In this document: in pieces, positions 16,307 to 25,627 of the stretch | Layout of the letters: every line of letters begins with the position of its first letter | Numbering within the stretch: position 1 is the first letter of the stretch | Source: Rhodospirillaceae bacterium | GTDB lineage: Bacteria > Pseudomonadota > Alphaproteobacteria > Thalassobaculales > Thalassobaculaceae | DNA length: 34,693 bases | Direction: 5' to 3' | Assembly (NCBI GenBank): GCA_002690995.1 | Contig: NZGS01000143.1 | Span: forward strand, 1 to 34,693 | Translations under genes and position numbers: made by a program | Notes under the pieces: generated by a model | The model's input: only the letters and a program-made list of their open reading frames with translations | Database searches by the model: none | Told to the model about the DNA's origin: nothing

Positions 16307-17074
16307 TTAAATTGGCGGTATGAAAGCAGCCTGTGTACCACCGTCGACGGGTATTGTCGTTCCTGTTACATAAGATGCTTCTTTTGACAAAAGAAATTCA
16401 ATTACATTTGCTATATCTGATGGCTCGGCAATTCTACCGAGGGGAGAAGGACCAGACGGTCTCCAACTTCCTTGGCTTTGGGGAGTACTCTTTTTGTTCA
16501 CCATAGGTGTATTTACAGTTCCTGGCGCTATGGCGTTCACCGTAATTCCATACTTTGCGCATTCAACAGAGAGCACCCTAGTGAGCTGACTAACGGCCGC
16601 CTTCGACGCTGAGTAAGCCCCACTATCTATTTTAGGTCGCAATGCTGAAACTGACGACAGTAAAATAATTCTAGAAAGTTCGCCGCGACTGGCTGCATTT
16701 TTCAAAAAGGGGAGAGCTTCTCTTGCAGATAACCACAAACCTCTAACGTTAATATCAAATACTGAATCAAAATCTTCTGTAGACATATCTTCCAGTGTCC
16801 CCAGTTTCAAAACGCCCGCGCACGCGATTAGTGCATTAATTTTTTGTTGATTACTCTGTATCTCGGCAAAACTCTTTTTAAGAGCTTCTTCACTTCTTAA
16901 GTCACATGGTTTTGTAATATAGTCAGAATTATCTATCTCTTCTGAAGACTGCTCCAAACCATTTTTATCATTGTCGAGACCATAGATTTCCCAACCTTTT
17001 GTTAGTAAACGTTTTACTGTTTTCAGTCCTATTCCTGATGCTGCGCCCGTAATTAAACCGATATTTCTGCCCAT
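16307..17074 (-). CDS. SDR-family oxidoreductase
   Basis: A 255-residue classical SDR: TGAASGIG at the N-terminus, ACAGVL in place of NNAG, catalytic serine in LLSSVSA, YSASK 13 residues later, NAIAPGTVNTPM, and a C-terminal TIPVDGG. Expected to be a cytoplasmic NAD(P)-dependent dehydrogenase of unknown substrate. ATG 17074 is chosen because GGAG lies 8 bases upstream; an alternative ATG at 17098 overlaps the uvrB stop as ATGA. It directly follows uvrB on the same strand and is probably co-transcribed, although no functional link to repair is apparent. Confidence 0.85.
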   Translation of the reverse strand: MGRNIGLITGAASGIGLKTVKRLLTKGWEIYGLDNDKNGLEQSSEEIDNSDYITKPCDLRSEEALKKSFAEIQSNQQKINALIACAGVLKLGTLEDMSTEDFDSVFDINVRGLWLSAREALPFLKNAASRGELSRIILLSSVSALRPKIDSGAYSASKAAVSQLTRVLSVECAKYGITVNAIAPGTVNTPMVNKKSTPQSQGSWRPSGPSPLGRIAEPSDIANVIEFLLSKEASYVTGTTIPVDGGTQAAFIPPI

Positions 17075-17094
17075 TCTAATATCTCCGTTGATTA

Positions 17095-19341
17095 TCATCG
17101 TCGCGCGCGCTGTTTTTGTCCATATTTCCTCGGGTTTGGAGCAATATTCTTAGCCTTAGAAGACTTGGCCGACGATAATCTTATCACTCCGCCTCTCGGT
17201 AATGGCTTGCCATCTATAGTCATGCCAAGCTCCGCGGCCTCCAGGCGTTTAATTTCATCTCTTAAGCGCGCAGCTTCCTCGAACTCCAAGTTTGCGGCAG
17301 ATTCTTTCATTTGGACTTCGAATTCCTTTATGATTGTTTTTAAATCTTTATCTACCAGCTCGCTGCCACTTTCGCCGGCATCAATTGTTATTCGGTCGCT
17401 TCGTTCATAGACGCTCTCAAGAATGTCACCAATATTCTTTTTTACCGACTCCGGGGTAATACCGTGTTTTAAGTTGTATTCACTTTGTTTTTTGCGGCGA
17501 CGGTCCGTCTCATTTATGGCATATTCGAGACTTCCCGTAAGGTTGTCCGCATAAAGTATCACCCGCCCATCGACGTTCCGAGCAGCTCTCCCTATGGTTT
17601 GTACTAATGAGGTGCGTGATCTTAAGTATCCTTCCTTATCCGCATCTAGTATTGCCACGAGTGAACACTCCGGAATGTCTAATCCTTCCCTAAGTAAATT
17701 TATTCCTATTAATACATCGAAAACACCCAATCTTAAATCACGTATAATTTCAATTCGCTCGAGCGTATCAATATCTGAGTGAATGTACCGGACCTTAACT
17801 TGCGCCTCTAACATATATTCGGTTAAGTCTTCGGCCATTCTTTTTGTGAGTGTTGTTATAAGAACACGTTGTCCAAGCTCCGCACAGTTCTTACACTCGG
17901 CTATAACATCGTCTACCTGGCTTTTTGTTGGCCGAACTATGCAAACTGGATCTATTAGACCCGTTGGCCTCACCAGCTGCTCAGTGAATACACCAGCTGT
18001 TTTTTCTAACTCCCAGGGACCTGGAGTTGCAGAAACAAAAATTGTTTGGGGGCGCATCACGTCCCACTCTTCAAATTTTAATGGACGGTTGTCCAAGCAA
18101 GAGGGAAGTCGGAATCCATATTGTGACAGGGTTGATTTCCTAGCAAAGTCCCCCTTATACATTGCGCCTATTTGCGGTACCGTCACGTGGCTTTCGTCCA
18201 CCATCAAAAGGGCATTCTCGGGTAAGTATTCGAAAAGAGTAGGCGGTGCCTGACCGGCCTCTCTTCCAGAGAGATATCGAGAGTAATTTTCAATTCCGGC
18301 GCATGAACCTGTGGCAGCTATCATTTCCAGATCAAATGTAGTTCTTTGTTCTAGGCGTTGTGCCTCCAGTAGCAGATTGTTTTCGTGCAGCTCTTTAAGA
18401 CGGGCTTTTAATTCGATTTTTATTTCATTGATTGCCTGGTTAAGTGTAGGTTTTGGGGTCACATAGTGCGAGTTGGCAAAGACCCTGACTTGCTCTAATT
18501 CTGATGTCTTTTCGCCAGTCAGGGGATCAAACTCCTCAATGCCTTCTAGTTCTTCTCCAAAAAAAGAAAGCCGCCAGGCTCTATCCTCTAGGTGAGCAGG
18601 AAAAATCTCTAAGGTGTCGCCCCGTACTCTAAAACAACCGCGCTGAAAGTTCGTATCGTTTCTGCGGTATTGCAGCTCCACAAGCCGTTTCCGCAGGTCA
18701 TGGAGTTCCAGAGATGACCCAACCTTAAGTATAACGGTCATATTTCCATATGTCTCAACTGCTCCAATGCCATAGATACTGGACACGGAAGCGACAATTA
18801 TTACGTCTTCACGTTCCAGCAGAGCTCGTGTCGCAGAGTGCCTCATTCGATCTATTTGTTCATTGATAGAAGCTTCCTTTTCGACGTATGTATCAGTACG
18901 GGGAACATAAGCTTCAGGTAAATAATAATCATAATAGGAAACAAAATACTCTACGGCATTGTCTGGGAAAAAAGCTTTCATTTCCCCAAAAAGTTGAGCA
19001 GCTAGTGTTTTATTGGGCGCTAAGATTAAAGTGGGCCGTTGCACATTTTGTATGACGTGAGCCATGCTAAATGTTTTTCCAGAGCCAGTTACACCCAAGA
19101 GAACTTGATCCCATGCTGAGTTTTTTAAGCCATCTGTTAATTCAAAAATAGCTGACGGTTGATCCCCGGATGGTTTAAATTCTGATACGATTTTAAATTC
19201 ACGGCCAGCGTCTTGCTTGGCAACAGATGACTTAAGGTCGGGAGTGGTAGCGCCGACTAATTTTTGCGAAAACTTGTCGTGACGGCGCGCCTGGTTCTCT
19301 GCAGAACTGTCTGGTCGATTAATACCTTGATTTTCGTTCAT
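17095..19341 (-). CDS. uvrB: UvrABC system protein B (excinuclease helicase subunit)
   Basis: A 748-residue UvrB. Helicase motif I (GVTGSGKT) is near residue 85, the damage-clamping beta-hairpin [12 protein letters not shown] near 140, the Walker B region MVDESH near 385, FVSATPG and [13 protein letters not shown] are motifs III and V, and QTIGRAARN is motif VI. A UVR domain for UvrC binding is near the C-terminus ([15 protein letters not shown]). UvrB takes damaged DNA from UvrA, verifies the lesion and recruits UvrC. An N-terminal extension of about 45 residues precedes the conserved [17 protein letters not shown] 19341 is preferred over TTG 19344. I saw no alphaproteobacterial LexA-type GTTC-N7-GTTC box upstream. 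uvrC lies at 22978 on the other strand. Confidence 0.97.
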   Translation of the reverse strand: MNENQGINRPDSSAENQARRHDKFSQKLVGATTPDLKSSVAKQDAGREFKIVSEFKPSGDQPSAIFELTDGLKNSAWDQVLLGVTGSGKTFSMAHVIQNVQRPTLILAPNKTLAAQLFGEMKAFFPDNAVEYFVSYYDYYLPEAYVPRTDTYVEKEASINEQIDRMRHSATRALLEREDVIIVASVSSIYGIGAVETYGNMTVILKVGSSLELHDLRKRLVELQYRRNDTNFQRGCFRVRGDTLEIFPAHLEDRAWRLSFFGEELEGIEEFDPLTGEKTSELEQVRVFANSHYVTPKPTLNQAINEIKIELKARLKELHENNLLLEAQRLEQRTTFDLEMIAATGSCAGIENYSRYLSGREAGQAPPTLFEYLPENALLMVDESHVTVPQIGAMYKGDFARKSTLSQYGFRLPSCLDNRPLKFEEWDVMRPQTIFVSATPGPWELEKTAGVFTEQLVRPTGLIDPVCIVRPTKSQVDDVIAECKNCAELGQRVLITTLTKRMAEDLTEYMLEAQVKVRYIHSDIDTLERIEIIRDLRLGVFDVLIGINLLREGLDIPECSLVAILDADKEGYLRSRTSLVQTIGRAARNVDGRVILYADNLTGSLEYAINETDRRRKKQSEYNLKHGITPESVKKNIGDILESVYERSDRITIDAGESGSELVDKDLKTIIKEFEVQMKESAANLEFEEAARLRDEIKRLEAAELGMTIDGKPLPRGGVIRLSSAKSSKAKNIAPNPRKYGQKQRARR

Positions 19342-19489
19342 CAATTGCCTGTAAATGTTTTTTTGGTAAAGTAAAAGATGTAACCGCTTGCGATCAGGAA
19401 GGCCAACGTTAGCATTATAAATTAAGACGTGGAAGTAGCGGCAACTTTTACAAGGGCTTTAGTCGAAAATAGACAATATAAGGATTATC

Positions 19490-20419
19490 ATGACAAATAT
19501 GTTGGTAAAATTTTCCAACCCGCTAATAACAAGAGATGGATATCAAAGAGCTTTCGTTGAATTTAATGGGTTCAAAACACTATGGTTCAATACAGGTACA
19601 CTCTGTAATATAGCGTGCTCGAATTGTTACATAGAATCTTCGCCAAAAAATGATCGACTGGTTTATCTTTCTTTCGCTGATGTCGTTGAGTTTCTTGACG
19701 AATTGGAGGAACTTTCGGGCAAAACCTGTGAAATCGGCTTCACAGGTGGCGAGCCGTTTTTAAACCCTGACTTTTTAAAAATGCTGGAGGAATGTCAGAG
19801 GCGAGACCTTTCAACTATGGTGTTAACGAATGCTATGAAGCCGCTGCAAAACAAAATCAGTGGGCTGCTGCAGTTGAAAAAAGTTTTTGGCGCTAAAAAA
19901 ATAGTATTTCGGGTATCTATAGATCATTACAACAAAGACCTGCATGAAGTTGAGCGAGGCGTTGGAACTTGGGATCCGATGATAAAAGGTTTGAAGTGGT
20001 TGAGAGATAATAAATATATAATAAATGTCGCTGGTCGAAGTTTGTCACAAGAAAGCGATAACGAGTGCCGTGAAGGTTATAAAACCTTGTTTGACGAGCT
20101 TGGTCTGCGACTAGATGCATATAATCCTAGTGAGTTAGTTATCTTTCCCGAAATGGATATCACAGTGGATGTACCGGAAATAACTACGAATTGCTGGGAG
20201 ATCCTCTCTGTTAGACCTGAAACACAAATGTGTGCATCTTCGCGAATGGTTATAAAACGAAAAGGACAAAAAAGACCCATTGTCGTCTCATGTACTCTAC
20301 TACCGTACGAGAGGGAATTTGAATTAGGAAAAACTCTGTCTGAGGCTAGTAAAAAGATATATTTAAATCATCAACACTGTTCGAAATTTTGTGTTCTAGG
20401 CGGTGCCTCTTGCAGTTAA
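19490..20419 (+). CDS. Radical SAM protein of unknown function
   Basis: A 309-residue radical SAM enzyme. The CxxxCxxC cluster motif reads CNIACSNC at about residues 38-45, followed by GFTGGEPF, the SAM-contacting GGEP region. Later conserved-looking blocks are RVSIDHYNKDLHE and VIFPEMD. The C-terminus carries cysteines in VSCTLLP and in HCSKFCVLGGASC, which may bind a second iron-sulfur cluster in the manner of SPASM-like tails. The substrate is unknown; no precursor peptide, sulfatase or cofactor gene is adjacent. The start has AAGGA five bases upstream. It is divergent from uvrB (148 bp) and converges on the phosphoesterase. Confidence 0.88.
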   Translation: MTNMLVKFSNPLITRDGYQRAFVEFNGFKTLWFNTGTLCNIACSNCYIESSPKNDRLVYLSFADVVEFLDELEELSGKTCEIGFTGGEPFLNPDFLKMLEECQRRDLSTMVLTNAMKPLQNKISGLLQLKKVFGAKKIVFRVSIDHYNKDLHEVERGVGTWDPMIKGLKWLRDNKYIINVAGRSLSQESDNECREGYKTLFDELGLRLDAYNPSELVIFPEMDITVDVPEITTNCWEILSVRPETQMCASSRMVIKRKGQKRPIVVSCTLLPYEREFELGKTLSEASKKIYLNHQHCSKFCVLGGASCS

Positions 20420-20441
20420 AAAACTAAGGTCGTTCTACCTT
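20418..20441 (-). terminator. Possible intrinsic terminator after the phosphoesterase gene
   Basis: On the minus strand a short AAGGT/ACCTT stem with a six-base loop (20426-20441) contains the phosphoesterase stop codon and is followed after two bases by six T residues (20423-20418). The stem is only five pairs, so this is tentative. The T-run overlaps the stop codon of the convergent radical SAM gene. Confidence 0.35.
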
Positions 20442-21259
20442 GAAGCCATTCTTGGGGTTGGCCATTTATCGCCATATTTTCTCAGAGGTAATCTCCATTC
20501 CAGGTTTTGATGACCGTTAATCTTTATTGCTAGATCGTCTGAGATGCATATCTCTGCCCAAGAGCCGCAGGCTGCTCCTCCTGAAAAGAAACTCTCTATT
20601 ATTGAAGGAAGGGTAATGTGATGTATTCCATTTAATGTATTTAATCTCGGCCAATGTAAATGGCCACCGAAAGTAATCTGAATGCCCGGATGATTTGCAA
20701 GAATATCCAGGACGCGATCCTTATAAGGAAGGGCAGCTGCCCAGGGATTCTGTTCAAACCAATAATTCCCGTCTAAATTTCCAGCAACTTGAGGAACATG
20801 GCAAAAAAGAGCGGTTGGTCCCGAATGCTTATTAAGCTTAGTTTCCAACCAATCAACTGCTTTAGTATCCTGAGGAAAACCGGATTTTGTAGAATATTGT
20901 GTATCGGGTGACCAAAAAATAAAATGCCAATTCCTCATAACAAAGCTTCTACTTTCTACGGGGGCATTTAAAAGGGTTTCGTTATCTTTACTGCTTAGGA
21001 ATGCAACATCATGATTTCCCAAAACATGCTCTCTTTGAATGGAAATTTGTCTAAATTTCTCTGCTACCTCTTGCATCAATCGATAGTCAGTTGTCTGATC
21101 GACGTCATTGATCCTGTCGCCCAAGTCAACTATGAAATCAGGCTTAGTTTGATTTGCATGCTGCACAAAACGGTCTAATAATGATAAAGCCGAGCCACTC
21201 TTTTTTGTTTCGAACGCTTGGCCGTGGTGAATATCTGTGATGGCTAGGATTTTTATCAT
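20435..21259 (-). CDS. Calcineurin-like metallophosphoesterase (CpdA/Icc-like)
   Basis: A 274-residue binuclear metallophosphoesterase. The motif series is seen in order: DIHHG at about 8-12, GDRIND near 47, GNHD near 82, a histidine in LFCHVP near 152, and GGHLHWPR near 198. This arrangement matches the class III cyclic-nucleotide phosphodiesterase / Icc group, soluble enzymes that hydrolyse phosphodiesters such as cAMP, but substrate cannot be fixed from sequence. The gene lies downstream of the folate-related pair on the same strand, 40 bp after folB, and may share their transcript. Confidence 0.85.
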   Translation of the reverse strand: MIKILAITDIHHGQAFETKKSGSALSLLDRFVQHANQTKPDFIVDLGDRINDVDQTTDYRLMQEVAEKFRQISIQREHVLGNHDVAFLSSKDNETLLNAPVESRSFVMRNWHFIFWSPDTQYSTKSGFPQDTKAVDWLETKLNKHSGPTALFCHVPQVAGNLDGNYWFEQNPWAAALPYKDRVLDILANHPGIQITFGGHLHWPRLNTLNGIHHITLPSIIESFFSGGAACGSWAEICISDDLAIKINGHQNLEWRLPLRKYGDKWPTPRMASR

Positions 21260-21299
21260 GCTGGTATAAGCTCCAAATAATAATATATATACAAAAATA

Positions 21300-21662
21300 T
21301 TAAGCGGTATAAGTCATTTGAACTCCAACACCTGCACAGTCGGGATATACATCGATTTTTTTTGTGGTAACCGTGGCTCCCACAACACTTTTTTCTATAG
21401 TGATCTTTTCGAGGATGAGTCGGCAGAGTGTTTCTTGTAGGTTGAACCTCCTGCTGCTGACCAGTTCTTTAATCTCGGACCTTATAAAGTCATAATCAAA
21501 GGTCGCCCCTATCTCATCTGCATCATCAATTTGAGTTGGGTCTAGTGAAACGCTCACCGAAATCTGAAGACGTTGTGGTTTATTGATTTCAAAATCATGA
21601 ATACCAATGTCTACCAATACCTCTAAATCTTCTAGAAAAAGTTTTGTAATAATATCTGCCAT
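21300..21662 (-). CDS. folB: Dihydroneopterin aldolase
   Basis: A 120-residue FolB, the usual length. Seen are FLEDLEVLVDIGIHDFEINKPQ at the N-terminus, a mid-protein FDYDFIRSEI corresponding to the family's conserved DY region, ETLCRLILEKI, and a late TTKKIDVYPDCAGVGVQMT with the lysine used in catalysis. It converts dihydroneopterin to 6-hydroxymethyl-dihydropterin plus glycolaldehyde in the cytoplasm, a step of folate synthesis. It follows the PTR1-like SDR by 24 bp on the same strand, forming a pterin-related gene pair. Confidence 0.92.
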   Translation of the reverse strand: MADIITKLFLEDLEVLVDIGIHDFEINKPQRLQISVSVSLDPTQIDDADEIGATFDYDFIRSEIKELVSSRRFNLQETLCRLILEKITIEKSVVGATVTTKKIDVYPDCAGVGVQMTYTA

Positions 21663-21686
21663 AAGACTAAAATCCGATGTTAGGGA

Positions 21687-22445
21687 TCACAAAAAAGCCA
21701 CGTCCCTGTCGAGTTTTTGCAATCGTTGTCCGCCATCAATCGTGATTATATGACCATTTAGAGATGTTGTATTCACAATAAAGAAAAGTGCCTTTATAAT
21801 GTCCTCGACCGAGGAAACTTTACCAATAGGGCTCATTTTTTGCCCTTTTTGGAAACTACTCTCTCCTTGTCCGCCACTTTCAAGCGTTATCCCTGGTGCA
21901 ATACCATTAACACGGACATGGGGAGCCATTGCCATAGCAAATGTCTCTGTTGCGCATTGTAACGCGGCTTTACTAATTGTGTATGATAGATAATCTGGAT
22001 TGAGGGCGAAGATTTTATTATCGAGAATATTAATAACACAGCCTTGCTTCCCTTTTTTTACTAACTCAAAGAAAGCTTTGCTAAGAAGTATTGGGCCTCG
22101 AACATTGGCAAAATAGTGTTGATCCAACGATACACTATTAATATTCGATATATTATCGTATTCGAACCTAGCGGCATTATTTACTAATAATTCGACTGGT
22201 GGCGCAGCCTTATCAATTTGATTGATTATTTGTTCACCGCAATCTGGATAGCTTAAATCCATATTTATCAATTGGCCATCACCGCCGCTGCTTTTGATTT
22301 CATGAAGAACCTGTTTTGCTTCCTCGCTTGAAGAATTATAATGCAGATAGACAAACCATCCCTCGCTGCTTAGAGCCTTTGCAATTCCCGCTCCAATGCG
22401 TTTCGCCGCTCCGGTTACGATTGCTGATTTATTTATGGGTTTCAC
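21687..22445 (-). CDS. Pteridine-reductase-like SDR (FolM/PTR1 type)
   Basis: A 252-residue SDR. The cofactor motif is TGAAKRIG, with Arg in place of the second glycine, as in PTR1 and FolM. The active site keeps YTISK, but the residue 13 before the tyrosine is aspartate (ILDNKIF) rather than serine, the arrangement used by trypanosomatid pteridine reductase and FolM. These enzymes use NADPH to reduce dihydrobiopterin, dihydromonapterin or dihydrofolate. Adjacency to folB supports a pterin or folate role. The start is GTG 22445 with only a weak ribosome-binding site; no earlier in-frame alternative was noted. Whether it replaces FolA cannot be judged from this window. Confidence 0.83.
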   Translation of the reverse strand: MKPINKSAIVTGAAKRIGAGIAKALSSEGWFVYLHYNSSSEEAKQVLHEIKSSGGDGQLINMDLSYPDCGEQIINQIDKAAPPVELLVNNAARFEYDNISNINSVSLDQHYFANVRGPILLSKAFFELVKKGKQGCVINILDNKIFALNPDYLSYTISKAALQCATETFAMAMAPHVRVNGIAPGITLESGGQGESSFQKGQKMSPIGKVSSVEDIIKALFFIVNTTSLNGHIITIDGGQRLQKLDRDVAFL

Positions 22446-22977
22446 GATTTCAAACTAGCTAATAAGAAATAATTATCAAATAACAGCACTAAAAAAGGGT
22501 CTTGCCAAATAAAGAACTTTATTTTTTTAGAAATTAATTTTTAAATCAAGTAAATACTAAGTTGTAGTCGATATTCAATATAGAAAAAAAACCTTTATTT
22601 ATATCAGTTAGTACGTTCTAAATACGCAAAAACTGGCAGATATCATGAGGAATATTGTAAATGAAGGGACTGATTGTACACAGTTTCCAAATTTTGTATT
22701 TTTTAGCGATAAAAATCACATCATGTCAGCAATGAAAATAGAAGGATGAAACGTAAAAGAAAAAAAGCATTATTTTTCAATAGGTTAAAAACAGTGCCTA
22801 TATTTTAAGCAAAATGTAAATTTTGAGGGTATCTGTGACGATAATCGATATCTCATCAGCTTATCCCCAGCTTTGTCCACAGCCATGGTGGATTAAAAAG
22901 CAGCTTCTTTTTTTTCCTCTATTGAGCTAAAATTTGGGATCGTCAAATTCTAAATTTGAACCAGGAAAGAAGGCCCC
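22446..22977. other. 532-bp AT-rich divergent intergenic region with DnaA-box-like 9-mers
   Basis: No convincing gene is present. The stretch is very AT-rich and lies between the divergent folM-like and uvrC genes. Three 9-mers each differ by one base from the DnaA box TTATNCACA: TTGTACACA at 22674-22682, TTATCCCCA at 22861-22869 and TTGTCCACA at 22873-22881, all on the plus strand. A 34-codon open frame at 22645-22749 has no good ribosome-binding site and is not called. The uvrC ribosome-binding site occupies the last bases (AGGAAAGAAGG). Promoters for both flanking genes must lie here, but I could not place them firmly. Confidence 0.5.
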
Positions 22978-24930
22978 TTGGACACTAAATCCTCCATTGA
23001 TTCTGACGAAAAAGTGCAGAAAACTAACATCCAAACCGGAAGAGATTTAATAAAATCGCAGATCCCCTCGTTGCCCCAAAAACCGGGTGTCTACCGTATG
23101 CTCGATGAAGGAGGAAATGTTCTGTATGTTGGGAAGGCAGTAAATCTAAAAAAGCGCGTCGTAAGTTACACCAAACCGGAGCGCATATCACAACGAATAT
23201 TGAGGATGGTGAGTGAAACGCGAAAGCTTGAAATAATTACAACACATACAGAAGTTGAAGCATTGTTGTTAGAAAGTAACCTGATCAAACAATTCAAACC
23301 CCGCTTCAACGTTTTGCTCCGCGATGATAAATCGTTTGCCCATATATATCTCTCACAAGACGATGATTGGCCAATATTGATTAAACACCGCGGATCCCAA
23401 AGGCGACCAGGCAATTATTTCGGTCCCTACGCTTCTGCAGGAGCCGTAAACAGATCTTTAACGGCATTGCAGAAAGCTTTTTTGTTAAGAAACTGCAGCG
23501 ATAACGTATTCAAAAACCGAACACGCCCATGTCTTCAGTACCAGATAAAGCGTTGTTCGGCTCCTTGTGTGAATTATGTTACAAAAGCCGAGTATATGGA
23601 TTTAGTAAATCAGGCTCGTTCTTTTTTGTCTGGTGACACTGTCTCCGTCCAAAAAACACTTTCTGTGCGTATGGAGGCGGCTAGTAAAAATTTAGATTAC
23701 GAACGAGCAGCAATTTATCGTGATCGAATTCACGGACTAACTCAAATACAATCAAAGCAAGATATTAATGTAAAAGGTGTAACCGACGCCGACGTCATTG
23801 CTTTACATACCGAAAAAGGATTTAGTTGTGTTCAAGTTTTTTTCTTTAGGGGAGGAAGAAACCTTGGGAATAGGGCTTATTTTCCGCGTCATCACATAAT
23901 TGACGAACAAGAATCTATTCTAGAGGCCTTTTTGGGCCAGTTTTATGAAAATAAGCAGGTGCCGCGGCGACTTCTTTTGAGCAATAATGTTCGCAACGCT
24001 GGTTTGTTGACTGAGGCGCTCTCATCAAGGTCAAGCGGTAAAGTGAAGTTGATAGTACCTGCAAAGGGGGAATTAAAGAAGCTTATCCTCCATGCGCAAG
24101 ATAATGCAAAGGACGCCCTAGCTCGTAATCGCGCTACGCAAACAACGCAATTAAGTCTACTTAAGCGTGTAGCTGAAATATTTGGCCTTCCAAAAATACC
24201 AGAAAGGATAGAGGTCTTCGATAATAGCCATATCCAAGGAACAAACGCTGTAGGCGCCATGATCGTGGCTGGTTCAGATGGTTTCGAGAAAAATTCCTAT
24301 AGAAAATTCAATATTCAAGACGCGCTAATAAAGGATCCGTATCCACAAGTACCTGAAAATTTGAGAGTTAAGACCGCTCATAGAGTAAAAGCGGGTGGTG
24401 ATGACTATTACATGATGCGGCAAGTATTACGACGTAGGTTCGCAAAGGTTGCAAATTCTTTGGAGAGCGGCCAAACAACGGTAAAACCAGATTTGGTTTT
24501 AATTGATGGTGGAGCTGGGCATCTCTCAACTTCTTTGGAAGTTGCTGAGGAACTTAAGCTAGTTGACATTTGTTTTGTCGCGATTGCAAAAGGACCGGAC
24601 CGTAATGCTGGTAGAGAAGTCTTCCACCAATCTGGAAAAAGAGCTTTTTCCCTCGAGCCCAACGATCCCCTATTACACTATCTTCAAAGGCTTCGAGATG
24701 AAGCCCATCGATTTGCTATAGAAACCCATAGGGCAAGGCGTTTTAAATCATTAACACGATCAATTCTTGATGAAATTCCGGCAGTTGGACCAAAAAGGAA
24801 GAAAGAACTCCTCTTCCATTTTGGATCAGCAAGAGCCGTCGCAAGAGCAGGGCTTAGGGACTTGGAACTGGTAGACGGAATAAGTAAAAATCTTGCCAAA
24901 CAGATTTATCACCATTTTCATGAATGTTAG
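22978..24930 (+). CDS. uvrC: UvrABC system protein C (excinuclease endonuclease subunit)
   Basis: A 650-residue UvrC. Domains in order: GIY-YIG nuclease (GVYRMLDEGGNVLYVGKA, about 38-56) for the 3' incision; a cysteine-bearing linker with RPCLQYQIKRCSAPC; a UVR motif (LDYERAAIYRDRI) for UvrB binding; the RNase H-like domain with FDNSHIQG and LVLIDGGAGH for the 5' incision; and tandem helix-hairpin-helix motifs at the C-terminus (IPAVGPKRKKELL, VDGISKNLAKQI). The start is TTG 22978 behind AGGAAAGAAGG; the next methionine is inside the nuclease domain, so no downstream ATG can serve. It leads the run that continues with pgsA. Confidence 0.96.
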   Translation: MDTKSSIDSDEKVQKTNIQTGRDLIKSQIPSLPQKPGVYRMLDEGGNVLYVGKAVNLKKRVVSYTKPERISQRILRMVSETRKLEIITTHTEVEALLLESNLIKQFKPRFNVLLRDDKSFAHIYLSQDDDWPILIKHRGSQRRPGNYFGPYASAGAVNRSLTALQKAFLLRNCSDNVFKNRTRPCLQYQIKRCSAPCVNYVTKAEYMDLVNQARSFLSGDTVSVQKTLSVRMEAASKNLDYERAAIYRDRIHGLTQIQSKQDINVKGVTDADVIALHTEKGFSCVQVFFFRGGRNLGNRAYFPRHHIIDEQESILEAFLGQFYENKQVPRRLLLSNNVRNAGLLTEALSSRSSGKVKLIVPAKGELKKLILHAQDNAKDALARNRATQTTQLSLLKRVAEIFGLPKIPERIEVFDNSHIQGTNAVGAMIVAGSDGFEKNSYRKFNIQDALIKDPYPQVPENLRVKTAHRVKAGGDDYYMMRQVLRRRFAKVANSLESGQTTVKPDLVLIDGGAGHLSTSLEVAEELKLVDICFVAIAKGPDRNAGREVFHQSGKRAFSLEPNDPLLHYLQRLRDEAHRFAIETHRARRFKSLTRSILDEIPAVGPKRKKELLFHFGSARAVARAGLRDLELVDGISKNLAKQIYHHFHEC

Positions 24931-25002
24931 AGTTCCCGAACAATTGCAACGAAAACTAAGGAATCTATTTCGTCTCAAAAACTTTCAGCTTAAGATAGCC
25001 AG

Positions 25003-25584
25003 ATGAAAAGTTTGCCAAACATTCTTACGATGACACGAATAGCAATTATACCTTTGCTTATAGGGTTTATTTGGATTGGTAGTCCGGGCTTTAGATGGGT
25101 TGCATTAGCAGTCTATAGCTTTGCTTGCTTGACAGATTATTTGGATGGATACCTTGCAAGGTATCTCAACCATCAAACTGCGATGGGACGCCTCTTTGAT
25201 CCTATTGCCGATAAATTGTTAGTGGGGGCCTGTTTATTAGAACTCTGCGCCTTTGACTACATTACCGGGTGGACCGTACTTCCTGCACTGGTTATTTTGC
25301 TAAGGGAAATCTTGGTGTCAGGCCTACGAGAGTACTTAGCAGAAATAAGAGTTGGCTTGCCAGTCAGTAAACTCGCCAAGTGGAAAACCAGCTTGCAAAT
25401 GATTTCAATTGGTTTTCTGATTATTGGCGACGCGGGTCCTACTTCCATCCCGGCTTTATCAATAGGAGAGGTTTGTCTCTGGATCGCGGCACTCCTTACC
25501 ATTTGGACTGGATATGATTACCTTAGGTCCGGGTTATTACACGTTACATCGGAAAGCCCTAGAAACAACACCATAGAAGATTAA
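25003..25584 (+). CDS. pgsA: CDP-diacylglycerol--glycerol-3-phosphate 3-phosphatidyltransferase
   Basis: A 193-residue integral membrane enzyme. The CDP-alcohol phosphotransferase motif is complete: DYLDGYLAR followed by GRLFDPIAD, fitting D-x2-DG-x2-AR-x8-G-x3-D-x3-D. Several hydrophobic helices surround it, and the N-terminal LPNILTMTRIAIIPLL is typical of PgsA. It makes phosphatidylglycerol phosphate from CDP-diacylglycerol at the inner membrane. The order uvrC-pgsA followed by Moco genes is seen in many alphaproteobacteria. Gap to uvrC is 72 bp and to mobB 43 bp. Confidence 0.94.
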   Translation: MKSLPNILTMTRIAIIPLLIGFIWIGSPGFRWVALAVYSFACLTDYLDGYLARYLNHQTAMGRLFDPIADKLLVGACLLELCAFDYITGWTVLPALVILLREILVSGLREYLAEIRVGLPVSKLAKWKTSLQMISIGFLIIGDAGPTSIPALSIGEVCLWIAALLTIWTGYDYLRSGLLHVTSESPRNNTIED

Positions 25585-25627
25585 GTTTTACCCAACCACT
25601 CGAGTTTAAATTCAAAAGAATACAGCG

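Noticed and set aside
16270-16310. An 8-bp AT-only inverted repeat (AATTTAAT / ATTAAATT) downstream of the SDR
   Set aside because: No G or C in the stem and no clear T-tract, so not a convincing terminator; such repeats are expected in AT-rich spacers.
17783-18253. A 156-codon plus-strand open frame
   Set aside because: It lies entirely antisense inside uvrB, whose frame is strongly supported by helicase motifs.
19342-19489. Search for a LexA/SOS box between uvrB and the radical SAM gene
   Set aside because: No GTTC-N7-GTTC or GAAC-N7-GAAC pattern was found.
22645-22749. A 34-codon open frame in the intergenic region before uvrC
   Set aside because: No good ribosome-binding site and no recognisable motif; the composition is that of the AT-rich spacer.
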